From Hyphomicrobiales bacterium (lineage in GTDB: Bacteria > Pseudomonadota > Alphaproteobacteria > Rhizobiales > Aestuariivirgaceae): a stretch of DNA of 5,055 nt. Of the stretch, positions 1 through 5,055 are shown in pieces. Location: assembly GCA_025362535.1 (NCBI GenBank), contig JANYGE010000170.1:1-5055 (forward strand). Reading direction: 5' to 3'. The notes beneath the pieces are model-generated. The model was not told the origin of the DNA and made no database searches. It saw nothing but the letters and a program-made list of their open reading frames with translations. The translations under genes and the position numbers were made by a program. The stretch's first letter is position 1; each line of letters begins with the position of its first letter.

Positions 1-472
1 GATAACCGCGACGGCGGCCTATGAAATGCTGGCGGTAAGGCTTGCCCATAACTTTCCAATAATGGCGCACGAAACGCACAATGGTGTCATTGCCTTCGGA
101 GCCAGAATTGGTGAAGAAAATGTGCTTGAATCGCTCCGGCAAAAGCGATGATATTTTCGCGGCCAATTCGGTTGCAGGCACTGTGGTGGTTTTGAAGAAG
201 GTGTTGTAATAAGGTAAATCCAGCATTTGCTTATAAGCCGTTTCAGCCAAATCTTTGCGGCCATAGCCCACATTCACGCACCACAGGCCCGACATGCCAT
301 CAAGGATTTTATTGCCCTTGGCATCCCAGATCCAAACACCATCTCCGTGCGTGATCACACGCGGGCCACCCGCTGCGTGGAAAGACTTATGATCCGTGAA
401 CGGATGAAAGTGATGCGCGATATCGGCTTTGACGATTTCTTCGAGATTGATGTTTTTTGATAGTGCGTTCAT
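1..472 (-). CDS. Class III PLP-dependent omega-aminotransferase, N-terminal part (cut by window edge)
   Basis: This is the first 157 codons of a fold-type I, class III aminotransferase. The usual length is about 450 residues, so the Lys that binds PLP lies outside the window. The start is ATG at 472-470, with GGAG (483-480) seven bases upstream. The N-terminus has HPFTDHK (about residues 23-29), LDGMSGLWCVNVGYGR (58-72) and the PLP phosphate-binding motif TNSGSEGNDT (121-130). It ends at GRRRGY (152-157), where the Tyr normally stacks on the PLP ring. These motifs best match the putrescine/omega-amino acid:pyruvate transaminase group (SpuC-like), which moves an amino group from a diamine or omega-amino acid to pyruvate in the cytosol. 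The exact substrate cannot be told from this part. The motif is usually SGSEAND, and here Gly127 replaces the Ala. A 192-base gap separates it from the upstream lipid operon, so it probably has its own promoter. Confidence 0.93.
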   Translation of the reverse strand, partial: MNALSKNINLEEIVKADIAHHFHPFTDHKSFHAAGGPRVITHGDGVWIWDAKGNKILDGMSGLWCVNVGYGRKDLAETAYKQMLDLPYYNTFFKTTTVPATELAAKISSLLPERFKHIFFTNSGSEGNDTIVRFVRHYWKVMGKPYRQHFIGRRRGY

Positions 473-499
473 GATTGGTCTCCACATATAAGTTTACTT

Positions 500-515
500 C
501 ACGCGTTAAGGCGTG
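500..515 (-). promoter_or_regulatory. Small inverted repeat in the aminotransferase 5' leader
   Basis: Perfect 5-bp arms CACGC/GCGTG surround a 6-base centre and lie 28 bases upstream of the aminotransferase ATG. An imperfect dyad, AAGT-TT-ACTT (490-499), sits directly beside it on the start-codon side. Together they could be an operator or a leader hairpin for the aminotransferase gene. No convincing -35/-10 pair was found nearby, and short arms like these occur by chance, so the call is tentative. Confidence 0.25.
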
Positions 516-664
516 GCGAAAAATTCAGCGTGGGGCGGCAAATTAAGGCTTGAAACCAATGCGGGCGCAATTGACGAGAACGTCATCACGCAGAGTTCGA
601 TATCCATTGGCTCTAAAGCTGCACATAAAACAAGTATGCCTAAAGTTCGGTAAGAAAGCAAATC

Positions 665-3220
665 TCACAAGCCGTAGCGGCGCAAGGCGATGGTTATCGG
701 CCGCAAAAGCAAGGCAATGGTGCTTGTTGTAACGGTTAAGGCAATGGCAAAAATGCCAAGGTCTTGGGCCCAAGGTGTAAAATTCAAAAACCCAGCAGGT
801 GCTGCAATAGCGGCGATAAACATGGTGGGAAGCCACGCTTCTGCTGCATGTAAAGCATCGGGTGGCGGATAATCTGTGATTTGACGTTTTAAGAAAGCGG
901 AGGCGATGATCACCAATACTGCAGCAAGCAGACTTGTGGCTTTCAGCAATTCGGTTTGCGAAAGTTGCGAGTGAGAAAGCTCGGCTATCCCAAACACTGT
1001 GCAAATAGCGATGAAGCATGTCGCCAGGCTGGCAATTGAACCCGACATTTCACGAATTGCAAAAACCAAACTGAGCAAGCCCAATAGCAACATGGCGGCC
1101 AATACCATGGCACTGGTGGCCAATAGAACGAGGCGCGCGCTATCAGCTTGTAAAGCAGGGTGGGCCACTGCGAGACCATTGGTTGCTAATATATGCGCCA
1201 GACTTGCAGGCGAAGTGCCCTTCACAGGTGTTACCTCAATACGAAAGATATTTTGCGTCGAAACGAAAAGTGCTTTTAATTGGGGGTCCAGAGTTTCCAG
1301 TTCCGGCTTTCCCAGCGCAGCTAAAGCATCGGCGCGGTCGGCTAATAAATTGAGTGCGCCAAATATGCGGTTTTCAAATTCCAACACCTCGGCATTGCTT
1401 GTGGTGTTGGAGAGAATTTCAAGGCTGCGCCTAAAATCATGAGCTGCTTTTTGAAGCGCTGGCCGCGTCGCGGAGGACGTGGCAATTTCCTCCAAGGAGA
1501 TCAGCAGGGATGTTATTTGATCGCGTATTGCCTGTGGGCTTTGTGGTGATAAGGGCTGAAAATGCGGGAATTGATTTTGAAGCGCCTGCAGTTGCTGGTG
1601 TTTTTCGTCAGATTGCTCCGGCAAAAATGCGCCCAGCCAACGCACCGATTGCACTTCCGGAATGGCACCCAAGCTTTTCAACGCTTTTTCAGCTTCAATC
1701 TTTGATCCTACCAGCACATTGATAATCTGGTTGCGGTCCACTGGCGCTGTTGATGTGGACGTAAGTTTTGACGCCAATGATAGGCTCGCCAGTGCTGCCA
1801 GCACTGTTGCCACAGCGAGATATTTACGCAGGATGCGCCAGCCGCGATTGGCAAAGAGCGTTTGATAGATGGGCAAAAACCAATCGGCAGCACGCCAGTT
1901 CATATCGCCTGGCAAAACATGAACGCTAGCAGGGATGAGGGTGAAGGCAGCAGCGAGACCTGCGAGCAAAGATACAATTGTTATTGCCGCCATGATGCCA
2001 AATGGCGGTTGCATGATTGCAAACCAACCGCACCAAACCAGCACAGCAAGACCAACAAGCCACACCACGCCAGAACCCTGCTTTTGGAAAGCCAGCATTA
2101 CAGCGCTTTGTTTGCTCACCGCGATGGTCAAAGTTTCCAATATGGCAAAGCTTAGCCGCGTCGAGATTTGCAAGCCACAGATTGCAATGCCCAAAAACAC
2201 CGGCCAAAGCTTAGGGAGCTGTTCGGCATAAACAAAGTTCAATGCGGCAAAGCCCATAATCTCGGCAACTAAAACCGGCACCAAGATCAGCAAAGCCAAT
2301 TTCAATCTGCCAATGGTTGCGAAGAGTACAAAGCCCACAAAAAGAAACGCCAATGCGATAAAGGGCAAAGCCCGTGAGTTATTTTCTGATGTCTGCGCTG
2401 GTGTAATCAGCGTTTTTGATTGTTGAAAATCAATTTTAGTTCCAGCCGTAAGCGACAATTTTGCAATTGTCGCTTTGGCCACATCACTCGCCTTGCTGTT
2501 CATGCCCAGTTTGGGCAGCGCCAGTACAACGGCCTCTTTCGCTTGAGGTTCAAAATTCAATCCGGCAATTTGTGACCAATCAACTTGCCGATCATTGCCT
2601 TCCATCAAGGACTGCACGGCTTTGGACGACTCATCGAACATGGCATCAAGGCCTTGCGGATCGCGACCCAAAGTAATCGAGGCCGACACTTCATTCACCA
2701 GAGTTGCCAGGCTTTTTGTGGTCGGGGAGGCAGCGACTGCAGCAAAGAGCGGCTTCAACGACAACGCATATTCGACCCGCGATTTCACTTCATCAAGAGG
2801 ATAATAAAAAACCGCGTGGCTTTGATAATAATCCCCTGCCCCAGGAGCCAAAACCAGTGAGAACGCAGAGTCTCGGCTTTCTAATTCTGTGATCAGGTTG
2901 ACCCGTGCCAACTTTAAAAGAGATGGGTCATCATTGCTGATGGTTATGGTCATCAAGGCATTCAGATTGGGAAATTGCCTGTTTAAAATTCCCATATTTT
3001 TAGCGGCTGAATCAGCCCCAGAGAACTCAAGGGTGGCTCGCGCGGTCTTGTTGGGATTGAAAAGCGATGCGGCCACAAGAGCAGCGCAGATTGTCAACCA
3101 AATCATGATGATTGTAGTGGAATGCACGAAGCAGGCGCGCGCAATCCTAGCAAAGATGTTTGGCAGCAGACGTGGCGGTGGGGCTATTGGAATGACATAA
3201 TCAAAAAGCGATTGCCGCAT
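665..3220 (-). CDS. RND/MMPL-family membrane protein, HpnN-like (putative lipid/hopanoid transporter)
   Basis: 851 residues, close to the length of HpnN-type RND transporters. Hydrophobicity by eye gives the classic RND layout of 12 membrane segments: TM1 about 36-54; a periplasmic domain about 55-283; TM2-TM6 about 284-431; TM7 about 467-485; a second periplasmic domain about 486-696; TM8-TM12 about 697-842. Family-like features include a long Ala/Leu-rich helical first loop (KPLFAAVAASPTTKSLATL, 156-174), FLPEQSDEK (532-540) in the second loop, and IFRIEVTPVKG (658-668) before TM8. HpnN proteins move hopanoids from the inner to the outer membrane. Here the gene starts 9 bases after pssA, so a role in lipid export or membrane organisation is plausible but inferred. 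TM4 reads FLGIAICGLQIS (342-353), where the family has a GxGxD-type motif, so the proton-relay Asp is missing, and TM10 (757-776) has no acidic residue either. The start is ATG at 3220 with only a weak GGAT upstream, which fits translational coupling. The stop is TGA. No clear terminator follows. Confidence 0.88.
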   Translation of the reverse strand: MRQSLFDYVIPIAPPPRLLPNIFARIARACFVHSTTIIMIWLTICAALVAASLFNPNKTARATLEFSGADSAAKNMGILNRQFPNLNALMTITISNDDPSLLKLARVNLITELESRDSAFSLVLAPGAGDYYQSHAVFYYPLDEVKSRVEYALSLKPLFAAVAASPTTKSLATLVNEVSASITLGRDPQGLDAMFDESSKAVQSLMEGNDRQVDWSQIAGLNFEPQAKEAVVLALPKLGMNSKASDVAKATIAKLSLTAGTKIDFQQSKTLITPAQTSENNSRALPFIALAFLFVGFVLFATIGRLKLALLILVPVLVAEIMGFAALNFVYAEQLPKLWPVFLGIAICGLQISTRLSFAILETLTIAVSKQSAVMLAFQKQGSGVVWLVGLAVLVWCGWFAIMQPPFGIMAAITIVSLLAGLAAAFTLIPASVHVLPGDMNWRAADWFLPIYQTLFANRGWRILRKYLAVATVLAALASLSLASKLTSTSTAPVDRNQIINVLVGSKIEAEKALKSLGAIPEVQSVRWLGAFLPEQSDEKHQQLQALQNQFPHFQPLSPQSPQAIRDQITSLLISLEEIATSSATRPALQKAAHDFRRSLEILSNTTSNAEVLEFENRIFGALNLLADRADALAALGKPELETLDPQLKALFVSTQNIFRIEVTPVKGTSPASLAHILATNGLAVAHPALQADSARLVLLATSAMVLAAMLLLGLLSLVFAIREMSGSIASLATCFIAICTVFGIAELSHSQLSQTELLKATSLLAAVLVIIASAFLKRQITDYPPPDALHAAEAWLPTMFIAAIAAPAGFLNFTPWAQDLGIFAIALTVTTSTIALLLRPITIALRRYGL
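2450..2475 (-). repeat. Perfect 11-bp inverted repeat with GCAA tetraloop, inside the RND gene
   Basis: AAGCGACAATT and AATTGTCGCTT are exact reverse complements separated by four bases. In the mRNA sense (minus strand) the loop reads GCAA, a GNRA tetraloop, on an 11-bp stem. It lies within codons for about residues 249-257 (KATIAKLSL) in the first periplasmic domain, shortly before TM2. No U-run follows it, so it is not an ordinary intrinsic terminator. It could affect translation pacing or mRNA stability, or be a chance product of the repeated Ala-Lys/Leu codons. Confidence 0.7.
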
Positions 3221-3229
3221 AGCTATCCG

Positions 3230-4012
3230 TCAATCACTTGGGGTTGTGCGTTTTCGACGATAATATGAAAGAACGCTCAAGGGAATGAGAGCCAAATAGA
3301 CCGCAGCGAAAATGGCCAGAGTTTCCCAAGGGAATGACACCAAAAGCACAAACAACAAAGCCATGGCAGCCAGCAATGGCAACACATATTCACGCCGCAC
3401 ACGCGCGATGTTCTTTCCCGAGAACGTCGGCACGCGACTGACCATCAACACGGCAATTAAAATTACAAAAGCGGCGATGGGTTTGGCAAAAGCATGACCA
3501 TCGGTATGATCCCATAACAGCCCCAAGTAAAATGGCGCCATGGCTAAAAGTGCGCCTGCTGGGGCCGGTATGCCTGTGAAATAAGCTTTCACCCAGGCTG
3601 GTTGATTAGGATCATCCAAAGCCACATTAAACCGTGCAAGGCGGAGCGCACAGGCGATGGCCAGCATCAGGCAACTGACCCAGCCAAAGGTTTTCATACT
3701 GTTGAGCGACCAGAAATAAAGCATGATGGCGGGTGCTACGCCGAAATTCACAAAATCTGCCAATGAATCAAGCTCGGCGCCAAAGCGCGAGGTGCCTTTC
3801 ATAAAGCGCGCTAATCGACCATCCAATCCATCGAGGACGGCGGCAAGAATTATTGCACTGACAGCGAGTTCAATACGGCCTTCGACGGCCAATCTTATTG
3901 CCGTCACACCACTGCATAAAGCCAAAAGTGTTAGAAGGTTTGGCAGAAGATAGCGAATTGGAACGCCTTGAAAACGTTTGCTCTCTACCTTGCTGATTTC
4001 GCTTTCTTCCAT
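3230..4012 (-). CDS. pssA: CDP-diacylglycerol-serine O-phosphatidyltransferase (phosphatidylserine synthase)
   Basis: 260 residues, a typical length for the membrane-embedded (type II) phosphatidylserine synthase. It joins L-serine to CDP-diacylglycerol, giving phosphatidylserine and CMP, at the inner membrane. The CDP-alcohol phosphatidyltransferase signature is complete: DGLDGRLAR (61-69), then Gly78, Asp82 and Asp86 in GAELDSLAD. This gives all four metal-binding/catalytic Asp residues (61, 64, 82, 86). PssA subfamily motifs follow: LRLARFN (123-129), FTGIPAPAGA (145-154) and MVSRVPTFSGK (190-200). Membrane helices are visible at about 24-41, 47-62, 92-102, 111-125, 146-166, 177-192, 210-227 and 231-250. 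The start is ATG at 4012, six bases after the psd stop. No strong Shine-Dalgarno is visible, so coupled translation with psd is likely. The TGA stop is 9 bases before the RND gene. Its product is the substrate of the neighbouring Psd. Confidence 0.97.
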   Translation of the reverse strand: MEESEISKVESKRFQGVPIRYLLPNLLTLLALCSGVTAIRLAVEGRIELAVSAIILAAVLDGLDGRLARFMKGTSRFGAELDSLADFVNFGVAPAIMLYFWSLNSMKTFGWVSCLMLAIACALRLARFNVALDDPNQPAWVKAYFTGIPAPAGALLAMAPFYLGLLWDHTDGHAFAKPIAAFVILIAVLMVSRVPTFSGKNIARVRREYVLPLLAAMALLFVLLVSFPWETLAIFAAVYLALIPLSVLSYYRRKRTTPSD

Positions 4013-4018
4013 GCGGGA

Positions 4019-4723
4019 TCAGCTCTTTCGGGCGGTGCGGGCTGCACCATTCACATTGATATCCGCTAGCACAGTTTCTCCAGCCACCGCACGCTGGTCT
4101 AAGCAGGCCAGTACAGCCACAGACTTTGGCAAATAAACATCAACACGGCTGCCGAAGCGGATCAAACCGAAACGCTGGCCCACTTGCAGGCTTTCGCCTT
4201 CACTGGTGAATTTTACAATGCGGCGCGCCACCAAGCCGGCAATTTGCACCACACCAATTTTGGTTCCATCACTCAGCGCCAGTGTCAAAGCCTGGCGCTC
4301 GTTGTCTTCGCTTGCCTTATCAAGTTCGGCATTGAGAAAGAGGCCTGGCACATAGGTGAGTTTGGCAATGCGCGCTGTCATGGGGCTGCGGTTTACATGC
4401 ACATCAAACACATTCATAAAAATTGAAATGCGCGTCATAGGTTCGCGCGGCAAATCCAGTTCAGGTGGAGGCACCACCGTTTCAATGGCACTCACGCGAC
4501 CGTCAGCTGGCGAAATGATGAGGCCATCAGCAAGTGGGGTTACGCGTTCTGGGTCACGGAAAAAATAGGTGCACCACAAGGTGAGAATAACACCAACCCA
4601 CCCTACCGGATGAAAGCCCATCCAAAACAACAGCAGCGTTACCGCTGCAAAAATTGCGATGAAACGCCAACCTTCACGGTGGATGGGAGCGAATGATGTT
4701 GTGATACTTTGAATGACTGACAT
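4019..4723 (-). CDS. psd: Phosphatidylserine decarboxylase proenzyme (short PSD-A type)
   Basis: 234 residues, the size of the short PSD-A class common in Alphaproteobacteria. It decarboxylates phosphatidylserine to phosphatidylethanolamine at the inner membrane. Two hydrophobic stretches at about 20-36 and 39-53 anchor the N-terminus. The catalytic domain shows FFRDPER (54-60), SPADGRV (71-77) with Asp74, [13 protein letters not shown] (102-114) with His109, and [11 protein letters not shown] (189-199). Self-cleavage between Gly191 and Ser192 would turn Ser192 into the pyruvoyl cofactor and yield a long beta chain and an alpha chain of about 43 residues. Asp74, His109 and Ser192 match the Asp-His-Ser triad known for self-processing. 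ATG at 4723 is preceded by a purine-rich GAGAAG (4734-4729), five bases upstream. Psd is the first gene of the operon; pssA follows after 6 bases. Its promoter should lie in the short spacer between 4724 and the terminator at 4784. Confidence 0.97.
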   Translation of the reverse strand: MSVIQSITTSFAPIHREGWRFIAIFAAVTLLLFWMGFHPVGWVGVILTLWCTYFFRDPERVTPLADGLIISPADGRVSAIETVVPPPELDLPREPMTRISIFMNVFDVHVNRSPMTARIAKLTYVPGLFLNAELDKASEDNERQALTLALSDGTKIGVVQIAGLVARRIVKFTSEGESLQVGQRFGLIRFGSRVDVYLPKSVAVLACLDQRAVAGETVLADINVNGAARTARKS

Positions 4724-4741
4724 GCTGCTTCTCTAGCTGAT

Positions 4742-4753
4742 TTCGAATTCGAA
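4742..4753. promoter_or_regulatory. 12-bp perfect palindrome upstream of psd (candidate operator)
   Basis: TTCGAATTCGAA is a perfect palindrome and also a tandem TTCGAA repeat. It sits 18 bases before the psd start codon. A second 8-bp palindrome, AATCGATT, lies at 4757-4764. Both fall in the roughly 60-base spacer between the upstream terminator and psd, which must hold the operon's promoter and leader unless transcription reads through from upstream. That position makes a regulator-binding site possible. No clear sigma-70 hexamers could be assigned, and no known regulator is recognised. Confidence 0.35.
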
Positions 4754-4783
4754 TGGAATCGATTTGACTAGCGACCTTAAAAC

Positions 4784-4818
4784 AAAAATCCGCCCGGTTC
4801 TGCAACCGGGCGGGTTTT
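4784..4818 (-). terminator. Strong rho-independent terminator of the small-protein gene
   Basis: A perfect 10-bp GC-rich stem (CCGCCCGGTT at 4790-4799 with AACCGGGCGG at 4804-4813) closes a 4-base loop. On the minus strand the stem is followed by the T-tract ATTTTTGTTTT, the hallmark of intrinsic termination. It begins about 25 bases after the stop codon of the small gene (4842) and ends about 60 bases before psd, so it separates the two transcription units. The plus strand also has GTTTT after the stem, so it could act in both directions, but no plus-strand gene points at it. Confidence 0.92.
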
Positions 4819-4841
4819 AATGTTCTGAGTATTTTCGTCTA

Positions 4842-5030
4842 TTAATGCGTTACGCTCGACACAAGACGAATGTTGCGCTTTTGAATATATAAGCCATTAT
4901 CATTTGCTGGCTGCTCAAATTCTGGCATCGGCTTTGGCGGTTCGGTTGTGCCGATTGCCACCGCCGGGAACAAGCCAACAGCCCCTTCATTTGGCCGACC
5001 CACGATGGTCTCCGGTGTTGTTACTCTCAT
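4842..5030 (-). CDS. Hypothetical small proline-rich protein (62 aa)
   Basis: I do not recognise this protein. It has 62 residues and 8 prolines, with a stretch TTEPPKPMPEFEQP (28-41) followed by ANDN and a basic, beta-prone tail YIQKRNIRLVSSVTH (48-62). There is no signal peptide, membrane segment or cysteine, and most of it is probably disordered. Several signs support a real gene: ATG at 5030 has AGGGGA (5044-5039) eight bases upstream; an in-frame TAG (5045-5043) just before it fixes the start and rules out a longer frame; and a strong terminator follows the TAA stop closely. Its promoter is outside the window. The terminator separates it from psd, so no link to lipid synthesis should be assumed. 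Confidence 0.65.
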   Translation of the reverse strand: MRVTTPETIVGRPNEGAVGLFPAVAIGTTEPPKPMPEFEQPANDNGLYIQKRNIRLVSSVTH

Positions 5031-5038
5031 TTGACCAA

Positions 5039-5044
5039 TCCCCT
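5039..5044 (-). promoter_or_regulatory. Ribosome binding site of the small-protein gene
   Basis: AGGGGA on the minus strand lies 8 bases before the ATG at 5030. It overlaps an in-frame TAG, so translation can only begin at that ATG or later. It is the best Shine-Dalgarno match in the window and the main evidence that the 62-codon frame is translated. Confidence 0.65.
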
Positions 5045-5055
5045 AAATTCTTGTG

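Noticed and set aside
572..585. TGACG-AGAA-CGTCA hairpin after the RND gene, considered as its terminator
   Set aside because: It has only a 5-bp stem and no T-run on the minus strand, and it lies about 80 bases past the stop, so it is too weak to call.
543..626. 27-codon minus-strand frame in the gap after the RND gene (MCSFRANGYRTLRDD...)
   Set aside because: The nearest AGG is about 12 bases from the ATG, which is too far. There is no family resemblance and no terminator, so it is likely chance.
550..732. 60-codon plus-strand frame in the gap and over the RND 3' end
   Set aside because: It is antisense to the real gene, has a basic low-information composition and lacks a ribosome site.
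543..1019. 158-codon minus-strand open frame overlapping the end of the RND gene
   Set aside because: It lies mostly inside the RND gene in another frame. Its His/Cys/Arg-rich composition looks like a frame shadow, and it has no ribosome site.
999..1442. 147-codon plus-strand frame antisense to the RND gene
   Set aside because: Opposite-strand frames are common against Ala/Leu-rich genes. The protein shows no domain, and the minus-strand frame is clearly the coding one.
2005..2031. 7-bp inverted repeat GCGGTTG/CAACCGC inside the RND gene
   Set aside because: The loop is 13 bases and the arms are short, which is within chance expectation for this length of sequence.

Overview
The window reads as a piece of an alphaproteobacterial chromosome. 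This is inferred from the style of the proteins, the tight psd-pssA gene order, the roughly balanced base composition and an HpnN-like RND protein. The genus cannot be fixed from the sequence. Every gene I can support lies on the minus strand, so transcription runs from high to low coordinates. No RNA gene, insertion sequence, phage gene or CRISPR array is visible.

In transcription order, the window opens with a complete 62-codon gene for an unrecognised proline-rich small protein (5030-4842). A very strong rho-independent terminator follows it (about 4784-4818). Next is a short spacer of about 60 bases that carries a perfect 12-bp palindrome (4742-4753). Then comes a compact lipid operon: psd, phosphatidylserine decarboxylase (4723-4019); pssA, CDP-diacylglycerol-serine O-phosphatidyltransferase (4012-3230); and an 851-residue RND/MMPL-family membrane protein of the HpnN type (3220-665). 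The gaps inside the operon are only 6 and 9 bases, which suggests one transcript and probable translational coupling. After a 192-base gap comes the 5' part of a class III (PLP-dependent) omega-aminotransferase gene, which runs off the left edge of the window (472-1).

PssA makes phosphatidylserine from CDP-diacylglycerol and serine, and Psd decarboxylates it to phosphatidylethanolamine. The third gene encodes a 12-TM RND-fold protein with two large periplasmic domains, related to HpnN, which moves hopanoids to the outer membrane. Its position directly behind the two phosphatidylethanolamine genes suggests a role in lipid traffic between membranes, but that is inference. The protein appears to lack the conserved intramembrane Asp of the GxxxD proton-relay motif in both halves, so it may not be an ordinary proton-driven pump. 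This gene is the most interesting item in the window, together with an 11-bp GNRA-capped hairpin inside its coding sequence.
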